Source: Streptomyces violascens
GTDB taxonomy: Bacteria > Actinomycetota > Actinomycetes > Streptomycetales > Streptomycetaceae
Direction of reading: 5' to 3'
Assembly: GCF_014649955.1 (NCBI RefSeq)
Contig: NZ_BMUA01000002.1
Span: 558,001-622,000, forward strand
DNA length: 64,000 nt
The notes under the pieces were generated by a model. That model had not been told where the DNA came from, did no database searches, and saw nothing but the letters and a program-made list of their open reading frames with translations. The position numbers and the translations under genes were made by a program. Of the stretch, positions 17,844 through 29,413 are shown in pieces. Positions within the stretch are counted from its first letter, which is position 1, and each line of letters starts with the position of its first letter.

Positions 17844-17874
17844 TTGTCAGCCCCCGCCAGTAGGGTGGTGGGCA
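17844..17874 (+). promoter_or_regulatory. RecA-NDp (PafBC-type) DNA-damage promoter of uvrC
   Basis: TTGTCAGCC (17844-17852), 8-base spacer, TAGGGT (17861-17866), then seven bases to the ATG at 17874. Same architecture as the uvrB promoter, again predicting a leaderless message. Confidence 0.75.
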
Positions 17875-19919
17875 TGGCAGACCCCTCCAGCTACCGCCCC
17901 AAGCCGGGACAGATCCCCGACTCGCCGGGGGTCTACAAATTCCGCGACGAACACCGCCGGGTGATCTACGTCGGGAAGGCGAAGTCCCTGCGCCAGCGCC
18001 TCGCCAACTACTTCCAGCCGTTGACGAGTCTGCACCCGCGCACGGCCACGATGGTCACCACGGCCGCCTCCGTGGAGTGGACGGTCGTCGCCACCGAAGT
18101 GGAGGCGCTGCAGCTCGAATACTCCTGGATCAAGGAGTTCGACCCCCGCTTCAACGTCAAGTACCGGGACGACAAGAGCTATCCGTACCTCGCGGTGACG
18201 ATGAACGAGGAGTTCCCGCGCGTCCAGGTCATGCGCGGCGCCAAGAAGAAGGGCGTGCGCTACTTCGGTCCGTACGGGCACGCGTGGGCGATCCGCGAGA
18301 CCGTCGACCTGATGCTCCGCGTCTTCCCCGTACGCACCTGCTCGGCGGGCGTGTTCAAGCGCTCGGCCCAGATCGGCCGGCCCTGTCTGCTCGGCTACAT
18401 CGGCAAGTGCGCGGCCCCCTGCGTCGGCCGCGTCACCCCCGAGGAACACCGCGAACTGGCCGAGGACTTCTGCGACTTCATGGCCGGCCGCACGGGGGCG
18501 TACCTGCGCCGCATCGAGCAGCAGATGATGGCCGCGGCCGAGGACATGGAGTACGAGCGGGCGGCCCGCCTGCGCGACGACATAGAGGCGCTCAGGAAGG
18601 CCCTGGAGAAGAACGCGATCGTCTTCAACGACGCCACCGACGCCGACCTCATCGCGGTCGCCGAGGACGAGCTGGAAGCGGCCGTCCAGATCTTCCACGT
18701 GCGTGGCGGCCGGGTCCGCGGCCAGCGCGGCTGGGTCACCGACAAAGTGGAGGCCGTCGACACCGCGGGCCTGGTCGAGCACGCGCTCCAGCAGCTGTAC
18801 GGCGAGGAGACCGGCGACTCCGTACCGAAGGAGGTCCTGGTCCCGGCGCTCCCCGAGGACGTGGAGGCGGTGAGCGGCTGGCTCGCGAGCCGTCGCGGAT
18901 CGAACGTCTCGCTGCGGATTCCTCAGCGCGGCGACAAGAAGGCCCTGATGGTGACGGTCGCGCGCAACGCCCAGCAGGCCCTCGCGCTGCACAAGACCAA
19001 GCGCGCCTCCGACCTGACGACCCGCTCGCGGGCCCTGGAGGAGATCGCCGCGGCCCTGGACCTGGACAGCGCGCCGCTGCGCATCGAGTGCTTCGACATC
19101 TCGCACCTGCAGGGCGACGACGTCGTGGCGTCCATGGTGGTCTTCGAGGACGGTCTGGCCCGCAAGAGCGAGTACCGGCGCTTCCAGATCAAGAGCTTCG
19201 AGGGCCAGGACGACGTCCGGTCCATGCACGAGGTGATCAGCCGCCGCTTCCGCCGCTATCTGGCCGAGAAGGTGCGCACGGGCGAGTGGGTCGAGGAGGA
19301 GAGCCAGGAGGGCGCCGAGATGGTCGGCACGGAGCCCGGCGGGCTGTCGGCCGCGGTGTCCGGCGAGGTGTCCGCGCTCCAGGAGGAGGACGGCCGGCCC
19401 AAGCGGTTCGCCTACCCGCCGCAGCTGCTCGTCGTCGACGGAGGGCAGCCGCAGGTCGCCGCCGCCAAGCGGGCGCTGGACGAGCTGGGCATCGACGACA
19501 TCGCGGTGTGCGGGCTCGCCAAGCGGCTCGAAGAGGTCTGGGTGCCCGAGGACGACGATCCGGTGGTGCTGCCGCGTTCCAGTGAGGGGCTCTACCTCCT
19601 CCAGCGGGTGCGTGACGAGGCTCACCGGTTCGCCATCACCTATCAGAGGGCCAAACGGACGAAGCGCTTCAAGGCGGGCCCGCTGGATGCCGTGCCCGGC
19701 CTCGGCGACACCCGCAAGCAGGCTCTGATCAAGCATTTCGGCTCGGTGAAGAAGCTCCGGTCGGCGACAATCGACGAGATCTGCGAGGTCCCCGGCATAG
19801 GCCGCAAGACGGCCGAGACCCTGGCCGCGGCCCTCGCCGAAGCGGCCCCGGCCGCGCCCGCCGTGAACACGGCGACAGGAGAGATCATTGAAGAGGACGA
19901 CGGGGGCAGCACGCCATGA
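17874..19919 (+). CDS. uvrC: excinuclease ABC subunit UvrC
   Basis: Dual-incision nuclease of nucleotide excision repair, 681 residues. The N-terminal GIY-YIG nuclease is seen as [20 protein letters not shown] (residues 19-38). A central Cys-containing region ([15 protein letters not shown]) may hold an Fe-S cluster or zinc, and the UVR motif ([16 protein letters not shown]) binds UvrB. The RNase H-like second nuclease follows ([31 protein letters not shown]), with a C-terminal (HhH)2 domain ([33 protein letters not shown]). The ATG at 17874 is chosen because it follows the damage promoter; upstream frame is open but non-coding in character. Its stop overlaps rapZ (ATGA). Confidence 0.98.
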   Translation: MADPSSYRPKPGQIPDSPGVYKFRDEHRRVIYVGKAKSLRQRLANYFQPLTSLHPRTATMVTTAASVEWTVVATEVEALQLEYSWIKEFDPRFNVKYRDDKSYPYLAVTMNEEFPRVQVMRGAKKKGVRYFGPYGHAWAIRETVDLMLRVFPVRTCSAGVFKRSAQIGRPCLLGYIGKCAAPCVGRVTPEEHRELAEDFCDFMAGRTGAYLRRIEQQMMAAAEDMEYERAARLRDDIEALRKALEKNAIVFNDATDADLIAVAEDELEAAVQIFHVRGGRVRGQRGWVTDKVEAVDTAGLVEHALQQLYGEETGDSVPKEVLVPALPEDVEAVSGWLASRRGSNVSLRIPQRGDKKALMVTVARNAQQALALHKTKRASDLTTRSRALEEIAAALDLDSAPLRIECFDISHLQGDDVVASMVVFEDGLARKSEYRRFQIKSFEGQDDVRSMHEVISRRFRRYLAEKVRTGEWVEEESQEGAEMVGTEPGGLSAAVSGEVSALQEEDGRPKRFAYPPQLLVVDGGQPQVAAAKRALDELGIDDIAVCGLAKRLEEVWVPEDDDPVVLPRSSEGLYLLQRVRDEAHRFAITYQRAKRTKRFKAGPLDAVPGLGDTRKQALIKHFGSVKKLRSATIDEICEVPGIGRKTAETLAAALAEAAPAAPAVNTATGEIIEEDDGGSTP

Positions 19920-20860
19920 CTGAGCAGCACGAAGAAGACCGAGAAGCGGGAGTACACGTGAGTACGGGCACGACGATCGAGGCCGGCGGGGCCGATGCGC
20001 CCATCCCCGAGCTGGTGATCATCTCCGGTATGTCCGGCGCCGGGCGCAGCACCGCCGCCAAGTGCCTGGAGGACCTCGGCTGGTTCGTCGTCGACAACCT
20101 GCCGCCCGCGCTGATCCCCACCATGGTGGAGCTCGGCGCCCGCTCCCAGGGCAATGTGGCGCGCATCGCGGTCGTCGTCGACGTGCGCGGCCGGCGGTTC
20201 TTCGACAACCTCCGCGAGTCGCTGGCCGACCTCGACGCCAAGGAGGTCACCCGGCGGATCGTTTTCCTGGAGTCCTCCGACGACGCCCTGGTGCGCCGCT
20301 TCGAGTCGGTGCGCCGCCCGCACCCGCTGCAGGGCGACGGCCGGATCGTCGACGGCATCGCCGCCGAGCGCGACCTGCTGCGCGAGCTGCGCGGCGACGC
20401 CGACCTGGTGATCGACACCTCCAGCCTCAACGTCCACGAGCTGCGCGCCAAGATGGACGCCCAGTTCGCCGGCGACGAGGAGCCGGAGCTGCGCGCCACG
20501 GTCATGTCGTTCGGCTACAAGTACGGCCTGCCGGTCGACGCCGACCTGGTGGTCGACTGCCGCTTCCTGCCCAACCCGCACTGGGTGCCCGAGCTGCGTC
20601 CGTTCACCGGTCTGAACGAGGAGGTGTCGGGCTACGTCTTCAACCAGCCCGGCGCCAAGGAGTTCCTCGACCAGTACAGCGAGCTGCTCCAGCTGATCGC
20701 GACGGGCTACCGCCGCGAGGGCAAGCGGTACGTGACGATCGCGGTGGGCTGCACCGGAGGCAAGCACCGCTCGGTCGCCATGTCCGAGAAGCTCGCCGCC
20801 CGCCTCGCCTCCGAGGGGATCGAGACCGTCGTCGTCCACCGGGACATGGGGCGCGAGTGA
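19916..20860 (+). CDS. rapZ: RapZ / YvcJ-family nucleotide-binding RNase adapter
   Basis: 314 residues. P-loop GMSGAGRST at 38-46, the VDNLPP motif, and the C-terminal [10 protein letters not shown] of the RNA/metabolite-binding domain are all present. In E. coli RapZ directs RNase E to the GlmZ sRNA; in Gram-positives YvcJ hydrolyses GTP and its role is less clear. First of the conserved rapZ-yvcK-whiA trio, translationally coupled on both sides: ATG overlaps the uvrC stop, and its own stop overlaps the yvcK GTG. About 30 N-terminal residues are a variable extension. Confidence 0.96.
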   Translation: MTEQHEEDREAGVHVSTGTTIEAGGADAPIPELVIISGMSGAGRSTAAKCLEDLGWFVVDNLPPALIPTMVELGARSQGNVARIAVVVDVRGRRFFDNLRESLADLDAKEVTRRIVFLESSDDALVRRFESVRRPHPLQGDGRIVDGIAAERDLLRELRGDADLVIDTSSLNVHELRAKMDAQFAGDEEPELRATVMSFGYKYGLPVDADLVVDCRFLPNPHWVPELRPFTGLNEEVSGYVFNQPGAKEFLDQYSELLQLIATGYRREGKRYVTIAVGCTGGKHRSVAMSEKLAARLASEGIETVVVHRDMGRE

Positions 20861-21879
20861 AGGTGTACCGCCGGCGCACCGCCGGACCGGTGCTGCGCAC
20901 CGGCCGCAAGCGGGGCGCCCAGCCCAAGGTCGTCGCGCTCGGCGGCGGCATGGGCCTGTCCGCCTCGCTCGCCGCGCTGCGCCGCATCACCGGCGACCTG
21001 ACGGCCGTCGTCACCGTGGCCGACGACGGCGGCTCCAGCGGCCGCCTCCGCGACGAGCTGGGCGTGCTCCCGCCGGGCGACCTGCGCAAGGCCCTCGCGG
21101 CCCTGTGCGGCGACGACGACTGGGGCCAGACCTGGTCCCGCGTCATCCAGCACCGCTTCCAGTCCAAGGGCGACCTGCACGAGCACGCGGTGGGCAACCT
21201 CCTGATCGTCGCCCTGTGGGAGCAGCTCGGCGACCATGTGCAGGCGCTCGACCTGGTCGGCAAGCTGCTCGGCGCCCAGGGCCGGGTCCTGCCGATGTCG
21301 GCCGTCCCGCTGGAGCTGGAAGCCCTCGTACGGGGTCACGATCCGGAGCGTCCCGACGACGTGGACACCGTGCGCGGCCAGGCCACGGTGGCGCTCACGC
21401 CCGGCGAGGTGCTCTCCGTGCAGCTCGTCCCGCACGACCCGCCGGCCGTCCCCGAGGCGGTCGCCGCGGTGCTCGACGCGGACTGGGTGGTGCTCGGTCC
21501 GGGCTCCTGGTTCTCCTCCGTCATCCCGCATCTGATGGTGCCCGAACTGCTCGACGCGCTCACCGAGACCAAGGCCCGCAAGGTCCTCTCGCTGAACCTC
21601 GCGCCACAACCGGGTGAAACCGATGGCTTCTCTCCGCAGCGTCATTTGGAGGTTTTGGGACGACACGCCCCTAAACTCGCCTTCGACGTGGTGCTGGCCG
21701 ACGAGGCCGCCGTGCCCGACCGGGGGAGCCTGACCGATGCCGCCAAACGGCTCGGAGCCGAGGTCGAGCTGGCGCCGGTGGCCAGGCCCGATGGTTCTCC
21801 GAAGCACGATCCGGAGCTGTTGGCCGCCGCGTACGACCGTATTTTCCGGATGCATGGAAGGATCGGCCCATGGCGATGA
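20857..21879 (+). CDS. yvcK: YvcK/CofD-family protein (gluconeogenesis factor)
   Basis: 340 residues with the Rossmann-like nucleotide-sugar binding signature [18 protein letters not shown], then [16 protein letters not shown] and PPGDLRKAL, and [19 protein letters not shown]. YvcK/CuvA proteins bind UDP-sugars and link central metabolism to cell-wall synthesis; the fold is shared with the F420 enzyme CofD. The GTG at 20857 lies in a GTGA overlap with rapZ, and its last 10 bases overlap whiA. Confidence 0.93.
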   Translation: MKVYRRRTAGPVLRTGRKRGAQPKVVALGGGMGLSASLAALRRITGDLTAVVTVADDGGSSGRLRDELGVLPPGDLRKALAALCGDDDWGQTWSRVIQHRFQSKGDLHEHAVGNLLIVALWEQLGDHVQALDLVGKLLGAQGRVLPMSAVPLELEALVRGHDPERPDDVDTVRGQATVALTPGEVLSVQLVPHDPPAVPEAVAAVLDADWVVLGPGSWFSSVIPHLMVPELLDALTETKARKVLSLNLAPQPGETDGFSPQRHLEVLGRHAPKLAFDVVLADEAAVPDRGSLTDAAKRLGAEVELAPVARPDGSPKHDPELLAAAYDRIFRMHGRIGPWR

Positions 21880-22859
21880 CGCCGGCGGTGAAGGACGAAA
21901 TTTCCCGGCTGCCCGTCACCCGGACCTGCTGCAGGAAGGCGGAGGTCTCGGCGATTCTTCGGTTCGCGGGCGGGCTGCACCTGGTGAGCGGCCGCATCGT
22001 GATCGAGGCGGAGCTGGACACCGCGATGGCGGCACGCCGGCTCAAGCGGGACATTCTGGAGATCTTCGGGCACAGCTCCGAGCTGATCGTGATGGCTCCG
22101 GGCGGCCTGCGCAGAGGCTCGCGCTTCGTCGTACGGGTCGTGGCGGGCGGCGACCAGCTGGCCCGCCAGACCGGGCTCGTCGACGGCCGCGGCCGTCCCA
22201 TCCGCGGCCTGCCGCCCCAGGTGGTCTCGGGGGCCACCTGTGACGCCGAGGCCGCCTGGCGGGGCGCGTTCCTGGCACACGGTTCGCTGACCGAGCCGGG
22301 CCGCTCCTCGTCCCTGGAGGTGACCTGCCCGGGCCCGGAGGCGGCCCTCGCCCTGGTCGGCGCCGCCCGGCGGCTCCAGATCGCGGCGAAGGCCCGTGAG
22401 GTGCGCGGTGTGGACCGGGTGGTCGTCCGCGACGGCGACGCCATCGGCGCCCTGCTCACCCGGCTCGGCGCGCACGAGTCGGTGCTGGCCTGGGAGGAGC
22501 GGCGGATGCGCCGCGAGGTCCGCGCCACCGCCAACCGCCTGGCCAACTTCGACGACGCCAACCTGCGCCGCTCGGCCCGTGCGGCCGTCGCCGCCGGGGC
22601 CCGCGTCCAGCGCGCCCTGGAGATCCTCGGCGAGGAGGTCCCCGAGCACCTCGCGGCGGCCGGCCGGCTGCGCATGGAGCACAAGCAGGCCTCCCTGGAG
22701 GAGCTGGGCGCGCTCGCCGACCCGCCGCTGACCAAGGACGCGGTCGCGGGCCGGATCCGCCGCCTGCTCGCCATGGCCGACAAGCGGGCCCAGGACCTGG
22801 GGATCCCCGGCACCGAGTCCAACCTGAGCGAGGAGATGGCGGACGGCCTGGTCGGCTGA
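21870..22859 (+). CDS. whiA: sporulation regulator WhiA
   Basis: 329 residues with an N-terminal LAGLIDADG homing-endonuclease-like fold that has lost nuclease activity ([22 protein letters not shown]) and a C-terminal helix-turn-helix ([29 protein letters not shown]). WhiA acts with WhiB to start sporulation septation in Streptomyces aerial hyphae, activating ftsZ, whiG and others. Overlaps yvcK by 10 bp, and the final hairpin is just downstream. The ATG at 21870 gives the conserved [16 protein letters not shown] start. Confidence 0.97.
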   Translation: MAMTPAVKDEISRLPVTRTCCRKAEVSAILRFAGGLHLVSGRIVIEAELDTAMAARRLKRDILEIFGHSSELIVMAPGGLRRGSRFVVRVVAGGDQLARQTGLVDGRGRPIRGLPPQVVSGATCDAEAAWRGAFLAHGSLTEPGRSSSLEVTCPGPEAALALVGAARRLQIAAKAREVRGVDRVVVRDGDAIGALLTRLGAHESVLAWEERRMRREVRATANRLANFDDANLRRSARAAVAAGARVQRALEILGEEVPEHLAAAGRLRMEHKQASLEELGALADPPLTKDAVAGRIRRLLAMADKRAQDLGIPGTESNLSEEMADGLVG

Positions 22860-22885
22860 TCCCGCCCGCTCCTCAACTCGCTTGA

Positions 22886-22912
22886 CCCGGCGCCCACTTG
22901 GTGGGCGCCGGG
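22886..22912 (+). terminator. terminator of the uvrC-rapZ-yvcK-whiA operon
   Basis: CCCGGCGCCCAC (22886-22897) and GTGGGCGCCGGG (22901-22912), a perfect 12-bp stem with a TTG loop. Confidence 0.85.
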
Positions 22913-22949
22913 CCCGTCTCCGGCTCGTACCGGCGCGAAGCTCGCGGTA

Positions 22950-22971
22950 TTGACATGATCATGAAGTGTCA
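22950..22971 (+). promoter_or_regulatory. palindromic control region of the M14 carboxypeptidase gene
   Basis: A consensus-like TTGACA (22950-22955) is embedded in nested symmetry: CATGATCATG (22954-22963) is a perfect palindrome inside TGACA (22951-22955) and TGTCA (22967-22971). No good -10 follows at 17-18 bp, so an operator or activator-dependent promoter is likely. The peptidase ATG is 51 bases downstream. Confidence 0.45.
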
Positions 22972-23021
22972 TGAGCCTGGCGTCTGTCCACTTTCGTGGC
23001 AGACAACTGCAAGGGGGGCTC

Positions 23022-25970
23022 ATGAGACGCAGAGCGAGAGCGATCCTCGCCGCTGCATCACTGCTGACGGCCGGACTGGTGGCGGTACCCGTCGCCCAGG
23101 CCCGTCAGAGCGGAGCGGACGGCGAGGGAATCGTCGTCTGGAACGCCCAGGTCAGCCGCGCACAGCTGCCGCTGCTCCTGGAGGCCGGTGCCGACGCCCA
23201 GGAGCTGGGCGCCCAGCTGCCCGCCAAGGGCTCGGCCGGAGTCGAGCTGTACCTCACCAAGACCCAGGCCGCGGCACTGAGCGGCAAGGGCGTGAAGCTC
23301 ACCGAGCACAAGGTGTCCGCCCAGGCCCAGGGCCGCCTCAAGGCCGCGGGCGACGGCGTCTTCCGCCCGTACAGCGGTAAGAACGGGCTGAAGCAGGAGA
23401 TCCTCGACACCGGCAAGGCCAACCCGTCCCTCACCAAGGTCGAGTCGATCGGCAAGACGGTCAACGGCCAGGACATCCTCGCCGTGAAGCTCACCAAGGG
23501 CGCGGGCAAGTCCAGGGACGGCTCCAAGCCCGCCACGCTGTACATGTCCAACCAGCACGCCCGCGAGTGGATCACCCCCGAGATGACCCGGCGGCTGATG
23601 CACTACTACCTCGACAACTACGGCAAGGACCCGCGGATCACCAAGATCGTGGACTCCACCGAGCTGTGGTTCGTGATCTCCGCCAACCCGGACGGCTACG
23701 ACTTCACGTTCACGCCCGGCAACCGGCTGTGGCGCAAGAACCTCCGCGACAACAACGGCGACGGCAAGATCACGGCCGGCGACGGCGTCGACCCCAACCG
23801 CAACTTCGCCTACAAGTGGGGCTACGACAACGAGGGTTCGTCCCCCGATCCGGCGAGCGAGACCTACCGCGGCCCGAGTGCGGGCAGCGAGCCCGAGACC
23901 AAGGCGCTCGACTCCTTCGAGAAGCGGGTCCACTTCAACTACGCCATCAACTACCACTCCGCGGCCGAACTGCTGCTTTACGGAGTGGGCTGGCAGGTCG
24001 CCACGCCGACCCCCGACGACGTCATCTACAAGTCCCTCGCGGGCACCCCCGACAAGCCGGCCATCCCCGGCTACCTCTCCGAGGTCTCCTCCGCGCTCTA
24101 CACCACCAACGGCGAGGCCGACGGCCACGCGGCGAACGTCAACGGCACGATGATGTTCACCCCCGAGATGTCGACGTGCACCACCGCGTCCAATGCCGAC
24201 CCGGGCGACGAGTGGAACGCGGCCGACTGCCCGTCCGACTTCAACTTCCCCGACAGCGAGAAGCTGATCCAGGGCGAGTTCGAGAAGAACATCCCCTTCG
24301 CGCTCTCGGTCGCCGAGACCTCCGCCCACCCCGACCAGCCCTCCTCCTCGGTCGGCATCGACGCCCCCGACTTCACGCCGGACACCTTCACCACCTCGTA
24401 CACCCGTGACGACGACCAGGAAGTCGCCGTCACCGTACGCAAGTCGGTGCGCGACAAGACCCTCAACTACCGCATCAACGGCGGCCGTACGCAGACCGAG
24501 GATCTGGAGCCCTGGAAGGGCGGCCAGGTCTACGGCGGGCACGACAACCTCCGCTTCGACCAGTACCGCGCCAAGGTCGAGGACGCGGACGCCGGGGACA
24601 AGGTCGAGGTGTGGTTCACCGGGCGGACCGCCGCGGGCAGGCGGACGGCCAGCACGCCCTTCACGTACACCGTGGCCGACCGGCCCAAGGCGGACACCCT
24701 GGTGCTCGCCGACGAGGGCGGCACCGCCCCGGCCAAGAACGCCGCGCTCTACACCAAGGCGCTCGCCGACAACGGCAAGAAGGCCGCGGTCTGGGACGTC
24801 GCCACCCAGGGCACCCCGAGCGCGCTCGGCGTGCTCAGCCACTTCAAGAACGTTGTCTGGTACACCGGCGCCGCCCGGCCGGCCGCCGCCACGATGTTCG
24901 CCGTACGCGACTTCGTCAACGAGGGCGGCAAGCTGGTCAACGCGGGTGAACAAGCGGGCGGCAGCGTCGACTTGGGCGGCGGCGCCCTGTCCGACGACTT
25001 CTCGCAGTACTACCTCGGCGCCTACAACAAGGCCGGTCTCAAGTCCCCGCCCGCCTTCGCCGGTACCGGACGGCTCGCCGGAGCCAAGGCCTCACTGGCC
25101 GCCGCCCCCGGCAGCCCGCTGACCGCGGCCGGTTCGTACACGGTCACCTCCGACACCCTGGGGCCGCAGCAGTTCCCGCAGTTCACGAGCGAGGCCGCCG
25201 GTGGCTACCCCGGGATCCGCAGCCCGTTCGAGCCCGCCGAGGGCTCCTGGTTCGCCGCGGCCAAGCACCGGGACAACGCCTACATGCGGCTCGCCCGCAC
25301 GGTCGACCTGACGGGCACGGCTGCCGCCGCCAAGCCGAGCCTGGACTTCCAGCTCAGCTACGACACCGAGCCCGGCTACGACCAGGTGATCGTCGAGGCC
25401 CACACGGTCGGCCAGGACGACTGGACGACCCTGCCGGACGCCAACGGGGGCAGCACCACCAGCGTGCCCAGCCAGTGCGACCAGGGCTTCCTGCTCCAGG
25501 AGCACCCCTTCCTCGCGCACTACCTCACGCTGGGCTCGCCCGCCTGCAAGGCGAGCGGCACCAGCGGCGCCTGGAATCGTTTCACCGGCTCCTCCAACGG
25601 CTGGCAGCAGGTCGCCGTCGACCTCAGCGCGTATGCGGGCAAGCAGGTCGAGGTCGCCGTCTCCTATGTCTCCGACCCGGGCACCGGAGGCCTCGGCGCG
25701 TTCGTCGACGACACCCGCCTCGTCGTCGGCGGCACCGCGCAGGGGGCCGAGGGCTTCGAGACCTCGCTCGGTCCCTGGAGCGTGCCGGGACCGCCGGCCG
25801 GCAGCCCCGAAAACAGCGGCGACTGGGCCCGCTCCCAGGCGCTGTTCCACTCCTCGGCCGCCGTCACCACCCGCAATACCGTCCTCCTCGGCTTCGGCCT
25901 GGAGAACGTGCCCGCGGCCGCCGACCGCAAGCAGGTCATGGGCAAGGTGCTCAGCGCACTGCACCGCTGA
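23022..25970 (+). CDS. secreted M14 zinc carboxypeptidase with C-terminal accessory domains
   Basis: 982 residues. Signal peptide ending near AQA (residues 25-27), a propeptide-like segment, then the M14 catalytic domain. Zinc ligands are H179 and E182 (NQHAREW) and H312 (NYHSAAE); substrate-binding ANPDGYDF and PNRNFAYKWG are present; E382 (FTPEMST) is the likely catalytic Glu. The following 600 residues are beta-rich with a segment resembling immune-inhibitor-A/MAM-like regions (WNRFTGSSNGWQQVAVDLSAYAGKQVEVAVSY). Likely degrades extracellular peptides. The ATG at 23022 follows AAGGGGGG; in-frame codons upstream cover the promoter palindrome and are not coding. Confidence 0.92.
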   Translation: MRRRARAILAAASLLTAGLVAVPVAQARQSGADGEGIVVWNAQVSRAQLPLLLEAGADAQELGAQLPAKGSAGVELYLTKTQAAALSGKGVKLTEHKVSAQAQGRLKAAGDGVFRPYSGKNGLKQEILDTGKANPSLTKVESIGKTVNGQDILAVKLTKGAGKSRDGSKPATLYMSNQHAREWITPEMTRRLMHYYLDNYGKDPRITKIVDSTELWFVISANPDGYDFTFTPGNRLWRKNLRDNNGDGKITAGDGVDPNRNFAYKWGYDNEGSSPDPASETYRGPSAGSEPETKALDSFEKRVHFNYAINYHSAAELLLYGVGWQVATPTPDDVIYKSLAGTPDKPAIPGYLSEVSSALYTTNGEADGHAANVNGTMMFTPEMSTCTTASNADPGDEWNAADCPSDFNFPDSEKLIQGEFEKNIPFALSVAETSAHPDQPSSSVGIDAPDFTPDTFTTSYTRDDDQEVAVTVRKSVRDKTLNYRINGGRTQTEDLEPWKGGQVYGGHDNLRFDQYRAKVEDADAGDKVEVWFTGRTAAGRRTASTPFTYTVADRPKADTLVLADEGGTAPAKNAALYTKALADNGKKAAVWDVATQGTPSALGVLSHFKNVVWYTGAARPAAATMFAVRDFVNEGGKLVNAGEQAGGSVDLGGGALSDDFSQYYLGAYNKAGLKSPPAFAGTGRLAGAKASLAAAPGSPLTAAGSYTVTSDTLGPQQFPQFTSEAAGGYPGIRSPFEPAEGSWFAAAKHRDNAYMRLARTVDLTGTAAAAKPSLDFQLSYDTEPGYDQVIVEAHTVGQDDWTTLPDANGGSTTSVPSQCDQGFLLQEHPFLAHYLTLGSPACKASGTSGAWNRFTGSSNGWQQVAVDLSAYAGKQVEVAVSYVSDPGTGGLGAFVDDTRLVVGGTAQGAEGFETSLGPWSVPGPPAGSPENSGDWARSQALFHSSAAVTTRNTVLLGFGLENVPAAADRKQVMGKVLSALHR

Positions 25971-25998
25971 CGCCGCGTAGTGGGGCCGAAGGTCCCTT

Positions 25999-26030
25999 GA
26001 GGTCCGTACCCGCAGGTAGGTACGGGCCTC
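25999..26030 (+). terminator. hairpin terminator after the M14 gene
   Basis: GAGGTCCGTACC (25999-26010) and GGTACGGGCCTC (26019-26030) pair except for one central mismatch; 8-base loop. A TAGGGT -10-like hexamer for gap lies further on at 26100-26105. Confidence 0.75.
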
Positions 26031-26165
26031 GGGCCCGCCCGGGCGGCATATCGGAACCATCCGGGCGCGCTCGATGTCACCAGGGCCGCCCCGGGGAGGT
26101 AGGGTCGTAACCGGTCGGGGACATCCCATACAACTCGCCGGCGTCGAGAAACCCGGCGTACCTAA

Positions 26166-27191
<1,026 letters not shown>

Positions 27192-27310
27192 CCTCGGTCC
27201 GGTAGGCACCTGATGTGAGCTACAGGGCTCGGGCAGCGTAATGACGCGCTGTACGGGCCCTGTCGCCTGTCCAGACCGTCCGTCACGTACCTCCCAAGGA
27301 GTCACCCTCT

Positions 27311-28522
27311 ATGAAGACGATCGACGAACTTCTCGCCGAAGGGGTCGCCGGCAAGCGGGTATTCGTCCGCGCCGACCTCAACGTGCCGCTGGCAGAAGGC
27401 CTCATCACCGACGACGGCCGCATCCGTGCCGTGCTGCCCACCATCAAGGCGCTCGTCGCCGCCGACGCCAAGGTCGTCGTGGCCTCGCACCTGGGCCGCC
27501 CCAAGGGCGCCCCGGACCCGCAGTTCTCGCTGCTGCCCGCCGCCGAGCGGCTCGCCGAACTGCTCGGCGCCCCGGTCGCGTTCGCCCAGGACACCGTGGG
27601 CCCCGCCGCGCACGACGCGGTGAACGGCCTTGAGCCCGGCCAGGTCGCGGTCATCGAGAACCTGCGTTTCAACGCCGGTGAGACGGCCAAGGACGACACC
27701 GAGCGCGGCGAGTTCGCCGACCGGCTCGCGGCCCTGGCGGACGTGTACGTCGGCGACGGCTTCGGAGCCGTGCACCGTAAGCACGCCTCCGTCTTCGACC
27801 TCCCGGCGCGCCTGCCGCACTACGCCGGCTACCTCATCGCCACCGAGGTCGACGTCCTCAAGAAGCTCACCGAGGACGTGAAGCGCCCCTACACCGTCGT
27901 CCTCGGCGGCGCCAAGGTCTCCGACAAGCTCGCCGTCATCGACGAGCTGCTCGGCAAGGCCGACCGCCTGCTCATCGGCGGCGGCATGGCGTACACCTTC
28001 CTGAAGGCCAAGGGGTACGAGGTCGGCATCTCCCTCCTTCAGGAGGACCAGATCCCCGTCGTCCTGGAGTACATGGAGCGCGCCGAGAAGAACGGCGTCG
28101 AGCTCGTGCTGCCCGTCGACATCCTGGTCTCCAAGGACTTCCCCGACCTGAAGACCAAGGCCCCGGCCGACTTCGAGACCGTCGACGCGGACCGGATCCC
28201 CGCGGACAAGGAGGGCCTGGACATCGGCCCCAAGTCCCGTGAGCTGTTCGCCTCGAAGATCACCGACGCCGAGACCGTCTTCTGGAACGGCCCCGTCGGC
28301 GTCGCCGAGCACCCCGACTACGCCGGTGGCACGACCGCCATCGCGCAGGCCCTGCTCGACAGCAAGGGCTTCACCGTGGTCGGCGGCGGCGACTCCGCCG
28401 CGGCCGTCCGCAACCTGGGCTTCGACGAGTCGAAGTTCGGTCACATCTCGACCGGTGGCGGCGCGAGCCTCGAATACCTCGAGGGCAAGACGCTTCCCGG
28501 CCTCGCCGCACTGGAGGACTGA
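27311..28522 (+). CDS. pgk: phosphoglycerate kinase
   Basis: 403 residues, the usual size. Signature RVFVRADLNVPLAEG near the N-terminus, SHLGRPKG, the hinge region, and the nucleotide-binding GGGDSAAAV near the C-terminus. Makes ATP from 1,3-bisphosphoglycerate. ATG at 27311 is preceded by AAGGAG. Follows gap by 119 bp and precedes tpiA by 6 bp. Confidence 0.98.
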   Translation: MKTIDELLAEGVAGKRVFVRADLNVPLAEGLITDDGRIRAVLPTIKALVAADAKVVVASHLGRPKGAPDPQFSLLPAAERLAELLGAPVAFAQDTVGPAAHDAVNGLEPGQVAVIENLRFNAGETAKDDTERGEFADRLAALADVYVGDGFGAVHRKHASVFDLPARLPHYAGYLIATEVDVLKKLTEDVKRPYTVVLGGAKVSDKLAVIDELLGKADRLLIGGGMAYTFLKAKGYEVGISLLQEDQIPVVLEYMERAEKNGVELVLPVDILVSKDFPDLKTKAPADFETVDADRIPADKEGLDIGPKSRELFASKITDAETVFWNGPVGVAEHPDYAGGTTAIAQALLDSKGFTVVGGGDSAAAVRNLGFDESKFGHISTGGGASLEYLEGKTLPGLAALED

Positions 28523-28528
28523 ACACCC

Positions 28529-29305
28529 GTGAGCACCCGTACCCCGCTGATGGCGGGCAACTGGAAGATGAACCTCAACCACCTCGAGGCCATCGCGCAC
28601 GTCCAGAAGCTCGCCTTCGCGCTCGCCGACAAGGACTACGAGGCCGTCGAGGTCGCGGTCCTGCCGCCCTTCGTCGACCTGCGCTCCGTGCAGACCCTCG
28701 TCGACGGCGACAAGCTCAAGATCAAGTACGGCGCCCAGGACATCTCGGCGCACGACTCCGGTGCCTACACCGGCGAGATCTCGGGCCCGATGCTGTCCAA
28801 GCTGAAGTGCACCTACGTCGCCGTGGGCCACTCCGAGCGCCGTCAGTACCACGCCGAGACCGACGAGATCTGCAACGCCAAGGTGAAGGCCGCCTACAAG
28901 CACGGCCTGACCCCGATCCTCTGCATCGGCGAGGGCCTGGACATCCGCAAGGCCGGCCAGCAGGTCCAGTACACGCTGGCCCAGCTCGACGGCGGCCTCA
29001 AGGACATCCCGGCCGACCAGGCCGAGTCCATCGTGATCGCGTACGAGCCCGTGTGGGCGATCGGCACCGGCGAGGTCGCCACCCCCGAGGACGCCCAGGA
29101 GGTGTGCGGAGCGATCCGCGGGCGCCTGGCCGAGCTGTACTCGCAGGAGCTCGCCGACAAGGTGCGCATCCAGTACGGCGGCTCGGTGAAGTCCGGGAAC
29201 GTCGCCGCGATCATGGCCCAGCCCGACGTGGACGGCGCTCTGGTCGGCGGTGCCGCACTGGACGCCGACGAGTTCGTCAAGATCGTCCGCTTCCGCGACC
29301 AGTAA
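28529..29305 (+). CDS. tpiA: triosephosphate isomerase
   Basis: 258 residues, TIM barrel. Active-site residues N11 and K13 (AGNWKMNLN), H101 (AVGHSERR) and catalytic E173 ([11 protein letters not shown]) are intact; phosphate-binding YGGSVKSGN is near the end. GTG start at 28529, 6 bp after pgk; the upstream ribosome site lies inside the pgk tail (CTGGAGGAC). Confidence 0.98.
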   Translation: MSTRTPLMAGNWKMNLNHLEAIAHVQKLAFALADKDYEAVEVAVLPPFVDLRSVQTLVDGDKLKIKYGAQDISAHDSGAYTGEISGPMLSKLKCTYVAVGHSERRQYHAETDEICNAKVKAAYKHGLTPILCIGEGLDIRKAGQQVQYTLAQLDGGLKDIPADQAESIVIAYEPVWAIGTGEVATPEDAQEVCGAIRGRLAELYSQELADKVRIQYGGSVKSGNVAAIMAQPDVDGALVGGAALDADEFVKIVRFRDQ

Positions 29306-29337
29306 GTATGCGGTAGCGCGGATCCGTCGTACCCTTG

Positions 29338-29380
29338 CGGGGGCCGGGACAGGGATTGTGAAGTGTCCCCCCGGCCCCCG
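29338..29380 (+). terminator. GC-rich hairpin between tpiA and secG
   Basis: GGGGGCC (29339-29345) pairs with GGCCCCC (29373-29379), and the adjoining GGGACA (29346-29351) pairs with TGTCCC (29364-29369), with a three-base bulge. Likely terminates or attenuates glycolytic transcription before secG. Confidence 0.65.
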
Positions 29381-29413
29381 TCGCCATATCAGTCCTAGGA
29401 AGTTGGTCCAGCC

